Positions 15,720 through 25,906 of a stretch of 64,000 nucleotides of DNA are shown one piece after another (the stretch's first letter is position 1; every line of letters begins with the position of its first letter). The notes below the pieces were generated by a model. The model saw nothing but the letters and a program-made list of their open reading frames with translations. It was not told the origin of the DNA and did no database searches. Origin of the DNA: Oerskovia flava (GTDB taxonomy: Bacteria; Actinomycetota; Actinomycetes; Actinomycetales; Cellulomonadaceae); contig NZ_JAOXSR010000004.1 of assembly GCF_026163685.1 (NCBI RefSeq), forward strand, positions 62,001 through 126,000. Reading direction: 5' to 3'. A program made the position numbers and the translations under genes.

Positions 15720-18700
15720 ATGACTTCTTCAGACACCACCAGCCCCTCGCGGCTCGCGGCGCCCGGCGCGCCCCGCCCCGCCGCGCGCGCGGACGTGCCC
15801 GACGTCGTCGCCTCCGTCACGGGGGCGCTGCCCGTCGTGGTGACGGTCGCCGCCGTCGTCGTGACCCGCGGGAGCTCGCCCTACCTGGCCGAGACGTTGG
15901 CGGCGCTCCGCGCCCAGTCCGTCGCCCCCGACTCGGTCACGGTCGTCGACGTCTCGACGTCCGGTGCGTCGGGCGACCACGACGGGCTCCCGCTCGGGGC
16001 CGCCCGCTTCATCGCCGCCCCGCGGGCCCGCTCCTTTGGTGACGCCGTCGGGGCCGGCCTCGCGGGCGAGGCGCCCAGCACGTGGCTGTGGCTCCTGCAC
16101 GACGACTCCGCCCCCGCCCCGGACGCGCTCGCCGAGCTCCTGCGCGCCGTCGAGCACACGAGCGCCGTCGCCGTCGCCGGCGCCAAGCAGCGCCGCTGGG
16201 ACCTGTCGGAGGGCCCGCCGGACAGCGGTGGTGTCCTCGTGTCCGTCGGGTACACGACGTCTCCCCTCGGGCGACGGATGACCGGCATCGACGAGGACGA
16301 GATCGACCAGGGTCAGCACGACGCTCGCGAGGACGTCCTGGCGGTCGGCCTCGCGGGGGCGCTGGTGCGCCGGTCGGTCTGGGACGCCCTCGGCGGGACG
16401 GACCCCGAGCTCGGTGCGTTCGGCGACGGCCTCGACCTCTCCCGGCGTGCACGGCTCGCAGGCCACCGGGTCGTCGTGGTGCCGAGCGCGGTCGTCTACC
16501 ATGCGCAGGCATCGTTCCTCGGGCTGCGCGAGCGGGCGCACGCCGGCTCCTCCGGCCCGGACCCGGACCCCGATGCCTCGTACGGTGTCCGTCGCCGCAG
16601 TGCGCTGCACGCCCGTCTCGTCGCGGTGCCGGGCGCGCTGCTGCCCGTCGTCGTCGTCGCGACGCTGCTCTGGGCACCGTTCCAGGCCATGTACCGGCTC
16701 GTGATGAAGCGACCTGGCCAGGCGCGCGACGAGCTGTGGGCCCCCGTATGGGCGCTGCTGCGGCCCCGTGCCGTGCTGCGTGCGCGCCGGTCGGTGCGCC
16801 GGACGAGCACCCTGCCGCGCCGGACGCTGCGACCGTTGCGCGGGACGTGGCGTCAGGTGCTGTCCGAACGTCGCGACCGCCGGCTGGCCCGCGCCGAGCG
16901 CCGACGCACGTACGTCGCCCCGACGCAGATCGAGCGGGCCGAGCTGCGGAGCCTGGCCCTGCGCCGCCGCGCGGTGCTCGCCGCCCTCACCCTCGCGCTG
17001 GTCGGGCTCACCACCTTGGTCTTCGGCACCGTTGCCGGGGCCGTCGGCGACGGCGGTCGGTTCGTCGGCGGGGCGCTGTTGGTGGCGGGCGGCACGCTGG
17101 GCGACGTGTGGCAGGCCGCGACGAGCGGCTGGGTCACGAACGGGCTCGGTGTCCCTGCGCCGGCGGACCCCCTCGTGACGGGCCTGCTGCCCGCGGTCCT
17201 CCTCGTGGGTGGTTCGCTCCAGACCGCGGTGAACGCGCTCGTCGTGACGAGCCTTCTCGCCGCCGGTCTCGGAGCATGGTTCGCGGCCGGTGCGGTGACG
17301 CGCTCGGTCGGTCTGCGTGCGTGGGCCGTGGTCGTGTGGGTCGCGGCGCCGCCGCTCCTGCTCGCTCTCGACGGCGGGCGACTCGGCGCACTCGTGGCGC
17401 ACGCGACCCTGCCCTGGGTCGCCCTCGGCCTCCTCCGCGCGCTCGGGGTGCACCGGGTCGACGTCGTCGCCCCCGCGTACCAGCCATCCGGGGACGGCGA
17501 CCTGCAGCCGGTACGTTCACGCGTCTCACGGCAGCCCGGCTCGCTCGGCGCGGCCGCCGCGTCCGGGCTCGCGCTCGCGCTGGCGGTGGCGGGCGCGCCC
17601 GTTCTGCTCCCCGTGGCAGTCGTCGTGGTGCTGCTCCTCGTGCTCGGGGTGCGCAGGCACCGCCGCTACCTCGTCCTCGTGCTGATCCCTTCGCTCGTGG
17701 CGTTCGCACCCTTCTGGGTCCACGCCCTGCGCACCGACGACGGGTGGCGGGCGCTGCTCGCCGAACCCGGTGCACCGCTCGCCCAGGTGCCCGCCGCTCC
17801 GTGGCAGATGCTGCTCGGCCAACCGGTGGCCCCCGCCGCGTGGTTCACGGACGCGCAGCCCGTCGACGGGGCACTCGGTGACGTCCTCGGTGCGGTGCTC
17901 TCCGCCCTGCCGTACGTCCTCGGCGTCGCGGTCGTGCTGCTTGCGCTCGCGGCGCTCGTCGGCCCCCGACCAGGCGCTCCCGTCGCCTGGTGCGTGGCGG
18001 CCGTCGGGCTGGCCGCAGCCGTGCTGGCGAGCCGGACGACGGTGTCGACCACCGGGGAGGGCGCTGTCACCGCATGGCCGGGCGCCGCCCTCTCCCTCGT
18101 GCTGCTCGCGCTGGGTGGCGCGGCCCTCCTGGGCGCCCGGGTCGCCGAGGGCCTGCTGCCAGGTCCGCAGGGGCGCGCCCGCGCTGCGCTCGTCGCCGGT
18201 GCCGCGGCCCTGGTCCTCGCGCTCCCCGTGGGCGCCGTCACCGCGTGGGCCCTGGACGGTCTCGACCGCGGGCGCGGGACGGTCGGTGACGTTCGGGTCA
18301 CGGCCGAGCCTGTGGTGCCCCCGGTCGGCCAGCAGATGCAGGGCTCGCCCCGGGCCGTGCGGGTGCTCTCGCTGGAGCTCGACGGCCCGGTCGTCGAGTA
18401 CGCGCTCCTGCGAGGGGACGGCCCTCAGCTCCTCGACTCGGCGGTCGCGGTGCAGGTCGGCGAGCTGACGGACGACGGGTCCGACCAGGAAGCCCTGCCG
18501 TCCCTCGTCGCGGAGCTGACGACCGGCGCGGCGGACGACGTCACCCCCCGGCTCGGTGACCTCGCGGTGGGCGCGGTGCTCGTCCCGGCCGGCGAGGACA
18601 CGCAGCAGCGCGCCGAGCTGGTCGCACGCCTCGACATGGTCGCCGGGCTCGAGCGCGTCACCGAGGGTCAGTCCGGCGTCATCTGGCGGGTCGCGCCCGA

Positions 18701-19112
18701 GAGCCTCACCGACGGGACGGACACCGACCAGCCCGCCTGGGCACGGGTGCTCGCCGCCGCGCCCGGAGATGCGCCGGCCGGCTCGGTGACGCGCGACGTC
18801 ACGACGGTCGAGACGCTCCCGGCAGCGGGCCAGCGTGTCTCGACGTCCGTGGAGGCGGGGGCCGCGGGACGGGTGGTCGTCCTCGCGGAGACCGCCGCGC
18901 CCGGCTGGCGCGCCACGCTGGACGGCAGGTCGCTGCCGCGCGTCGAGGCCGGTGGACTCCAGGCCTTCGAGCTCGGGGCCGACGGCGGGCACCTCGCCGT
19001 GCAGTACACCGAGCCGCTGCGCACCCCCTGGCTGGTCACCGCCGGCGTGACCCTGATGATCTACGTGCTGCTCGCGGTGCCCGCAGGGCGTCGCAGGGCC
19101 GGAACGAGGTAG
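15720..19112 (+). CDS. Large membrane glycosyltransferase (GT2 domain plus multi-TM region)
   Basis: This 1130-residue protein has an N-terminal GT2 domain (about 40-300) with VTRGSSPYLAETLAALRAQS and the metal-site segment LLHDDSAPAPDAL. A basic linker follows, then many hydrophobic segments between about 415 and 830, and an extracytoplasmic C-terminal part. This layout is common directly after whiB2 in actinobacteria, where the partner DUF5719 gene follows, as here. It probably builds or transfers an envelope glycan; the substrate is unknown. The stop overlaps the next start by one base, so the two are coupled. Confidence 0.87.
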   Translation: MTSSDTTSPSRLAAPGAPRPAARADVPDVVASVTGALPVVVTVAAVVVTRGSSPYLAETLAALRAQSVAPDSVTVVDVSTSGASGDHDGLPLGAARFIAAPRARSFGDAVGAGLAGEAPSTWLWLLHDDSAPAPDALAELLRAVEHTSAVAVAGAKQRRWDLSEGPPDSGGVLVSVGYTTSPLGRRMTGIDEDEIDQGQHDAREDVLAVGLAGALVRRSVWDALGGTDPELGAFGDGLDLSRRARLAGHRVVVVPSAVVYHAQASFLGLRERAHAGSSGPDPDPDASYGVRRRSALHARLVAVPGALLPVVVVATLLWAPFQAMYRLVMKRPGQARDELWAPVWALLRPRAVLRARRSVRRTSTLPRRTLRPLRGTWRQVLSERRDRRLARAERRRTYVAPTQIERAELRSLALRRRAVLAALTLALVGLTTLVFGTVAGAVGDGGRFVGGALLVAGGTLGDVWQAATSGWVTNGLGVPAPADPLVTGLLPAVLLVGGSLQTAVNALVVTSLLAAGLGAWFAAGAVTRSVGLRAWAVVVWVAAPPLLLALDGGRLGALVAHATLPWVALGLLRALGVHRVDVVAPAYQPSGDGDLQPVRSRVSRQPGSLGAAAASGLALALAVAGAPVLLPVAVVVVLLLVLGVRRHRRYLVLVLIPSLVAFAPFWVHALRTDDGWRALLAEPGAPLAQVPAAPWQMLLGQPVAPAAWFTDAQPVDGALGDVLGAVLSALPYVLGVAVVLLALAALVGPRPGAPVAWCVAAVGLAAAVLASRTTVSTTGEGAVTAWPGAALSLVLLALGGAALLGARVAEGLLPGPQGRARAALVAGAAALVLALPVGAVTAWALDGLDRGRGTVGDVRVTAEPVVPPVGQQMQGSPRAVRVLSLELDGPVVEYALLRGDGPQLLDSAVAVQVGELTDDGSDQEALPSLVAELTTGAADDVTPRLGDLAVGAVLVPAGEDTQQRAELVARLDMVAGLERVTEGQSGVIWRVAPESLTDGTDTDQPAWARVLAAAPGDAPAGSVTRDVTTVETLPAAGQRVSTSVEAGAAGRVVVLAETAAPGWRATLDGRSLPRVEAGGLQAFELGADGGHLAVQYTEPLRTPWLVTAGVTLMIYVLLAVPAGRRRAGTR

Positions 19113-21148
19113 TGGTGACGCGCAGGAAGAGCACGGGCCGCCCCGTCGCCCGACGGATCGCCGGTATCGGCGTCGGTGTCCTCGCGGTGGCCGTGACGGG
19201 TGCCCTGGCGGCGGTCGGGGGCGCGCTGCCCGTGCCGGCCGGTGTCACGGCCGGGCTCACGGCCGCGACCGGGTCCGACGTCCGGCAGGTGACCGTGCCT
19301 CCCGCGGACCAGCTTCTCGTGTGCCCGGGCCCGGCACGCCTCACCGACCCGGCCACCGTGGGGGACGACGAGTTCGAGGCCGCGCCGGTGGAGACCGAGA
19401 CGAGCCTGCGCGCCGCCATGCTGGTCGGCGGCGGCGCGACGGCCGCGCTGTCCGACCTTCTGGGGGACGGGCCGCGCGACCTCGCCGACGGCCCGGACGC
19501 GGCCGTTCTGACCGAGGACGAGGTGACCGCCGGATCGGTGCTGCGCACGCGGCCCGGGACCGCGCCGGAGGTGCTCGCGGCGGCGGCGGCCGGCTCGATC
19601 ACCACGGACGGCGACCTGCGAGGGCTGGCAGCGGCGAGCTGCGCCGCACCGCGGATCAGCCACTGGCTCGTGGGCGGGAGCACCGAGATCGGCAGCAGCA
19701 CGCAGCTGGTGCTGCAGAACCCCGGCCGGACACCCGCGACGGTGCGCGCGTCGATGTGGGGTCCCGGCGGTCCCGTGACCCTGACCGGTGGCGGGCAGTA
19801 CCTCGTGGCGCCCGGTGAGGAGATCGTCGTGCTCGTCGAGGCCTCCGCCCCTGAGCAGCGTCGCCTCGTGGTGAACCTCGAGGCGGAGGGTGGCCTCGTG
19901 GCGGCCTACCTACAGCACTCCACGCTCGACGGTCTGCGGCCCCTCGGCGTCGACCTCGTCGTCCCCGGTGCCGCGCCCACGACGAGCCTCGCGGTGCCCG
20001 GTGTCGTGAGCACGGGGGAAGGCGTCGACGACGCCGACGCACCCCAGCTCCGGCTGCTCGCGCCGACGGACGACGACGCAGCGACTGACGACGACGGCGC
20101 GGCGGACGACGCTGCGGGACACGACGCCGTGGTGGACGAGGGAGCAGCCGGCGTGGGTGACGCTGACGACGGTGCGAGCAGTGACGAGCGCGGTACTGAT
20201 CAGGACGCAGCGGGCGAGAGCGGTCCCGGCCCGAGCGATCTTGACCCGAGAGATACCGACGCGTCGAGCGCGGAGGGCCGCGAGGCGGTGACGATCAGCG
20301 TGTACGGTGCGGACGGGCTCGTGCGGCTGCGTGGTGCGGAGGTCGTCGAGCTCACCCCGGGTGTGGTCTCCGACGTCTCGCTCGGCGGGCTGCCGCCTGG
20401 TCGCTATACCGTCGCCGTGGAATCGGCGGTCCCCGTCGTCGCGGGGGCGGTCGTCTCCCGCGTGGGTGACCAGGACCCCGAAGTGCTGGTGGACGGGCGA
20501 CCCGTCGACCGGGCGTGGATCGCGTCCACCGCGGTCGAGACCGGCGGCGACGCCGAGCAGACCGTCGGCCGGAGCCAGGTCGCCCTGCTGCCGGGGACCA
20601 GGTCCGAGGTGGTCGTGGGCGCGGTGCCGCTCCCGACCGGTCCTCCCGACGGTGCGGAGGTCGATGGGGCTGCCGGGGTTGACGGGGCTGGGACGGACGA
20701 GTCCGGGATTGGCGCGGCCGGTACCCTGCGCGGCACGCTGCGCGCGTACGACGAGGCGGGTGAGGTCGTCGGCACGCGGGACCTCGCGGTTCCCGCGGGC
20801 ACGACCTCGACGGTGCTCGCCGCCGACCTGGCCGACGGCGACGAGCCGGCGACCGTGACGCTCGAGGTCACCGGGCCGGGCGCTGCCACCGGCGCGGGCG
20901 CGGTGCGGGCGGTGTGGTCGGTGGTCGCCGAGGCGGGTCCGGAGGTCACTCAGCCTGTGGACCGGGGCGACGCGCCGGACGACACCTCCGGTGACACCGG
21001 TGGTGAAGAGGCCGACGAGACTGCCGACGAGTCCGACGCCGCGGACGGGCCGGGTCGCGGCCTGATCTCGGTCCTGCTGCCCGTGCCCGGTGCGCCGGGC
21101 CTCGACACGGTGGACGTGCGGGCGACGGAGACGGCCGGTCTGGGCTGA
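19112..21148 (+). CDS. DUF5719 family secreted or membrane-anchored protein
   Basis: The 678-residue protein starts with a basic segment and one hydrophobic helix (about 14-40) that acts as a signal peptide or anchor. The rest is predicted outside the cell and rich in short beta-strand repeats. An Asp/Ala-rich, low-complexity acidic stretch spans about 310-390, and a second Asp/Glu-rich stretch lies near 615-650. DUF5719 proteins accompany the large GT2 protein in many actinobacteria, so a joint envelope role is likely, but no activity is known. Two adjacent GTG codons (19112 and 19115) could both start the protein; the second has better spacing to GAGG. Confidence 0.85.
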   Translation: MVTRRKSTGRPVARRIAGIGVGVLAVAVTGALAAVGGALPVPAGVTAGLTAATGSDVRQVTVPPADQLLVCPGPARLTDPATVGDDEFEAAPVETETSLRAAMLVGGGATAALSDLLGDGPRDLADGPDAAVLTEDEVTAGSVLRTRPGTAPEVLAAAAAGSITTDGDLRGLAAASCAAPRISHWLVGGSTEIGSSTQLVLQNPGRTPATVRASMWGPGGPVTLTGGGQYLVAPGEEIVVLVEASAPEQRRLVVNLEAEGGLVAAYLQHSTLDGLRPLGVDLVVPGAAPTTSLAVPGVVSTGEGVDDADAPQLRLLAPTDDDAATDDDGAADDAAGHDAVVDEGAAGVGDADDGASSDERGTDQDAAGESGPGPSDLDPRDTDASSAEGREAVTISVYGADGLVRLRGAEVVELTPGVVSDVSLGGLPPGRYTVAVESAVPVVAGAVVSRVGDQDPEVLVDGRPVDRAWIASTAVETGGDAEQTVGRSQVALLPGTRSEVVVGAVPLPTGPPDGAEVDGAAGVDGAGTDESGIGAAGTLRGTLRAYDEAGEVVGTRDLAVPAGTTSTVLAADLADGDEPATVTLEVTGPGAATGAGAVRAVWSVVAEAGPEVTQPVDRGDAPDDTSGDTGGEEADETADESDAADGPGRGLISVLLPVPGAPGLDTVDVRATETAGLG

Positions 21149-21195
21149 CCCGACCGGCAGCCGACCGGCAGCCGAGTGGCAGCCGAGTGGCAGGG

Positions 21196-21735
21196 TCAGT
21201 GCCCGCCGAGGTACCCCGGGTCGATCTCCTCGGGGCTGCGCCCGAGCATGTGACCGACCTGCTCGACGACGACGTCGCGGACCAGGTCGCTCGTGTCTTC
21301 CGCGTCGAGCGCCCGCTGCTCCACCGGGCGGCGGTAGACGACGATCCGCGCCGGCTGACCGGCCTCCGCAGGAAAGAACCGGCCGAGCGGCACCCCGGCG
21401 TCCTCCCACGGCGCAGGGTCGGACGGCGGGACGTCCTCGACGGCGAACTCGGTCCCCCGCAGGGCGCGTCCCCAGGTGCGCTCGAGCTTCTCGACGGCGG
21501 CGAGCACGTGCTCGTCGAACCGTTCGGCGCGGGTGCGGTTCGCGGGTGCCGAGGGCGGCAGGAGGGGTCCGCGGATGCCGCGCCCGCGACGGTCGCGGCG
21601 CCGTGGCCCGTCGCCGCCGTCGGGCCCGCGGGGAGGGATCTCGAGGCTCGCGAGCGCGGCGGGCACACCGGCCCGCACGGCGCGCGGGCGGCGGGAGGAC
21701 GGGCCACCGGGGGGCGAGACGGGGAAGCCTGGCAT
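21196..21735 (-). CDS. Zincin-like metallopeptidase family protein with degenerate active site
   Basis: This 179-residue protein resembles the small zincin-like family PF06262 and occupies the expected place beside DUF3499. In active members the helix reads HEVGHHFG; here the same place (158-165) reads EQVGHMLG, so the first His and catalytic Glu are replaced and it is probably not a zinc peptidase. The N-terminal 60 residues are Arg/Pro/Gly-rich. The ATG at 21735 has no clear ribosome binding site, but TACCGT lies seven bases upstream on the same strand, which suggests a leaderless start. It diverges from DUF3499 with 66 bases between the starts. Confidence 0.8.
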   Translation of the reverse strand: MPGFPVSPPGGPSSRRPRAVRAGVPAALASLEIPPRGPDGGDGPRRRDRRGRGIRGPLLPPSAPANRTRAERFDEHVLAAVEKLERTWGRALRGTEFAVEDVPPSDPAPWEDAGVPLGRFFPAEAGQPARIVVYRRPVEQRALDAEDTSDLVRDVVVEQVGHMLGRSPEEIDPGYLGGH

Positions 21736-21742
21736 GCCACCC

Positions 21743-21748
21743 ACGGTA
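21743..21748 (-). promoter_or_regulatory. Candidate leaderless promoter (-10 TACCGT) of the zincin-like gene
   Basis: On the minus strand TACCGT is followed by seven bases and then the ATG at 21735. It fits TANNNT and the same spacing seen at the TIGR03089 and manB genes. Confidence 0.45.
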
Positions 21749-21789
21749 GACGACGGCGTGTGCGGGGACGCGCCGGCGCGGCGAGGGCG

Positions 21790-21795
21790 TAGGGT
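21790..21795 (+). promoter_or_regulatory. Candidate leaderless promoter (-10 TAGGGT) of the DUF3499 gene
   Basis: TAGGGT is followed by six bases and then the GTG at 21802, with no ribosome binding site. With the element at 21743 it forms a compact divergent pair. Confidence 0.5.
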
Positions 21796-21801
21796 CACCA
21801 C

Positions 21802-22155
21802 GTGAGATCGGTCAGGCAGTGCTCCCGGACGGCGTGCACCAACGCGTCCGTCGCGACTCTGACGTACGTCTATGCGGACTCCACCGCCGTGCTCGGGCCG
21901 CTCGCGCACTTTGCGGAGCCCCACAGCTACGACCTGTGCGCGGAGCACGCCGAGCGGCTCACGGCGCCCCGTGGCTGGGAGGTCGTCCGCCTCTCGCCGC
22001 ACTTCGTGGAGACCGGTCCGAGCGACGACGACCTCTCGGCCCTCGCCGACGCCGTCCGCGAGGCGGGCAGGTCACGTCCTGAGGCCGAGCCGGCCGACGT
22101 CACGGAGGTCGGTCGCCGGGGTCACCTGCGGGTCCTGCGCGTCGAGGGCGACTGA
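21802..22155 (+). CDS. DUF3499 family protein
   Basis: This 117-residue soluble protein has the conserved CSRTACTNASVATLTYVYAD opening, followed by HSYDLCAEHAERL; the cysteines C7, C12 and C46 together with His residues suggest a small zinc-ribbon-like fold. Function is unknown, but the gene is conserved in actinobacteria between the zincin-like gene and phosphomannomutase. Here the rhamnose genes have been placed after it. The GTG start is supported by the -10 element just upstream. It converges on rmlC with three bases between the stops. Confidence 0.88.
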   Translation: MRSVRQCSRTACTNASVATLTYVYADSTAVLGPLAHFAEPHSYDLCAEHAERLTAPRGWEVVRLSPHFVETGPSDDDLSALADAVREAGRSRPEAEPADVTEVGRRGHLRVLRVEGD

Positions 22156-22158
22156 GGC

Positions 22159-22791
22159 TCAGTCCTTCCCGTTCGCGGGACCCAGCCCGCTGACGTACTC
22201 CCGCACGTCCGCCCAGCGCGGCAGGACGCCGTCGTGCCCCGCCTGCCGCAGCGTCGGCGCCTGCGCGTCCTTCGGGGAGAAGCTCGGGACGAGGGGTCGT
22301 CCGGCGAGGTCCGTCGTCGGCCAGTCGATGCCGAGCTCCGGGTCGGTCGGGTCGATGCCGTGCTCGCGCTCCGGGGCGTAGCCGGTCGAGCACAGGTAGA
22401 CGACCGTCGAGTCGTCCTCGAGCGCCATGAAGGCGTGCCCGAGCCCTTCACCGAGGAAGACGGCGCGGCGGTCGGTGGTGTCGAGCAGGACCGAGTCCCA
22501 GGTCCCGAACGTGGGGGACCCGACCCGCACGTCGACCACGACGTCCAGCACCGCGCCGCGCACGCACGTGACGTACTTGGCCTGTCCGGGCGGGACGTCG
22601 GCGAAGTGCACGCCGCGGACCACGCCGGCGTGCGAGACGGACGCGTTGGCCTGCCGCAGGTCGAGCGGGCGCCCGGTCGCGGCGACGAATGCGGCGTCCT
22701 TGAACCACTCGAGGAAGGTGCCGCGGTCGTCGGGACGCTGGCGCGGGAGGATCTCCCACGCGCCGGGGACGGTCAGCTCGCGGATCTGCAC
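22159..22791 (-). CDS. rmlC: dTDP-4-dehydrorhamnose 3,5-epimerase
   Basis: RmlC epimerises dTDP-4-keto-6-deoxyglucose at C3 and C5, the third step of dTDP-L-rhamnose synthesis. The 210-residue cupin protein has DDRGTFLEWF, the substrate-binding NASVSHAGVVRGVHF block with the catalytic His, and GLGHAFMALEDDSTVVYLCS with the Tyr of the active site. The GTG start at 22791 follows GAAGGAG. It lies on the strand opposite its functional partner rmlD, from which it diverges across 143 bases. Confidence 0.95.
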   Translation of the reverse strand: MQIRELTVPGAWEILPRQRPDDRGTFLEWFKDAAFVAATGRPLDLRQANASVSHAGVVRGVHFADVPPGQAKYVTCVRGAVLDVVVDVRVGSPTFGTWDSVLLDTTDRRAVFLGEGLGHAFMALEDDSTVVYLCSTGYAPEREHGIDPTDPELGIDWPTTDLAGRPLVPSFSPKDAQAPTLRQAGHDGVLPRWADVREYVSGLGPANGKD

Positions 22792-22934
22792 GTGCGCTCC
22801 TTCGATACGGCTGGTCGGGCCAACCTCGCCCGCGGGTCGGGCGCCACGTGGGACGATACCCGCGAGCGGACACGGCGACCGGACCGGACGTCCGCCGGAC
22901 AGAGGTCCGCTGGACAGGCATCAGGGGAGGCCGC

Positions 22935-23831
22935 GTGCACTGGGTGGTGACGGGCGCCGGGGGCCTGCTGGGCACCGAGCTGGTCGGGTTGCTCGCTGCC
23001 CGCGGGGCGTCCCACGAGGCGCTGACGCGGTCGGCGGTCGACATCACCGACGCCCCAGCGGTCGCGCGCGCGGTCGCGGGGGCTGACGTCGTCGTGAACT
23101 GCGCCGCGTACACCGACGTGGACGGCGCGGAAGCCCACGAGGCCGACGCGTTCGCCGTCAACGCCGTCGGGCCGCAGGTCCTCGCGCGGGCGACCGCGCG
23201 GACGGGCGCCCGGCTCGTGCAGGTGTCCACGGACTACGTCTTCGACGGTGGGGATCTCGATGGCAGCGAGCCCGACGGCGAGGGGCGCGCGCGCCCCGGC
23301 TATGCCGAGACGGACCTCGCGGCGCCTCGGACCGCCTACGGGCGGAGCAAGCTCGCGGGGGAGTGGGCGGTGCGGGCGGAGCACCCGGACGCCCTTGTCC
23401 TCCGCACCGCCTGGCTCTACGGCCGCCACGGAGCGTGCTTCCCCCGGACGATCGCCCGCGCCGCCGCGACGCGTGATCGTCTCGACGTTGTCGACGACCA
23501 GGTGGGCCAGCCCACGTGGGCGCGGGACGTCGCCGACCTGATGGTGCGCCTCGTCGCCGCGCGGGCGCCGGCCGGGACGTACCACGCGACGTCGTCGGGC
23601 CGTGGGAGCTGGTTCGACCTGGCCCGGGCGGTCGTGGCGTCCGAGGGCCGCACGAGCACGTCGCTCGCCGCCGTGCACCCGACGACGAGCGACGCGTTCG
23701 TACGGCCCGCCCGGCGCCCCCCGTTCTCGGTTCTCGGGCACGACGCCCTGCGCGCGGTCGGTCTCGCACCGATCGGCGACTGGCGCGAGCGCTGGGAGCT
23801 CGCCGCGAGCGACGTGCTGCACGACCTCTGA
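22935..23831 (+). CDS. rmlD: dTDP-4-dehydrorhamnose reductase
   Basis: RmlD reduces dTDP-4-keto-L-rhamnose to dTDP-L-rhamnose, the last step. The 298-residue SDR protein has TGAGGLLG at 6-13, the STDYVFDG block at 98-105, and the catalytic Tyr135 and Lys139 in YGRSK. The GTG at 22935 follows AGGGGAGG. Just upstream, 22888-22918 holds two imperfect copies of GTCCGCYGGACAG, which could be part of the promoter region. Confidence 0.95.
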   Translation: MHWVVTGAGGLLGTELVGLLAARGASHEALTRSAVDITDAPAVARAVAGADVVVNCAAYTDVDGAEAHEADAFAVNAVGPQVLARATARTGARLVQVSTDYVFDGGDLDGSEPDGEGRARPGYAETDLAAPRTAYGRSKLAGEWAVRAEHPDALVLRTAWLYGRHGACFPRTIARAAATRDRLDVVDDQVGQPTWARDVADLMVRLVAARAPAGTYHATSSGRGSWFDLARAVVASEGRTSTSLAAVHPTTSDAFVRPARRPPFSVLGHDALRAVGLAPIGDWRERWELAASDVLHDL

Positions 23832-23865
23832 GCAGTCCGGTGCGCCGGGGGCTGCTCGGGGGCGT

Positions 23866-25881
<2,016 letters not shown>

Positions 25882-25893
25882 CGACCCCGCGGC

Positions 25894-25899
25894 TAGGCT
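25894..25899 (+). promoter_or_regulatory. Candidate leaderless promoter (-10 TAGGCT) of manB
   Basis: TAGGCT is followed by seven bases and then the GTG of manB at 25907. There is no Shine-Dalgarno sequence. The hexamer is identical to that of the TIGR03089 gene. Confidence 0.55.
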
Positions 25900-25906
25900 G
25901 GCCCGC

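Noticed and set aside
21154-21190. Short CCGACCGGCAGCCGAGTGG-like repeats after the DUF5719 gene
   Set aside because: About four degenerate copies of 11 bases in a gap; likely simple slippage without function.
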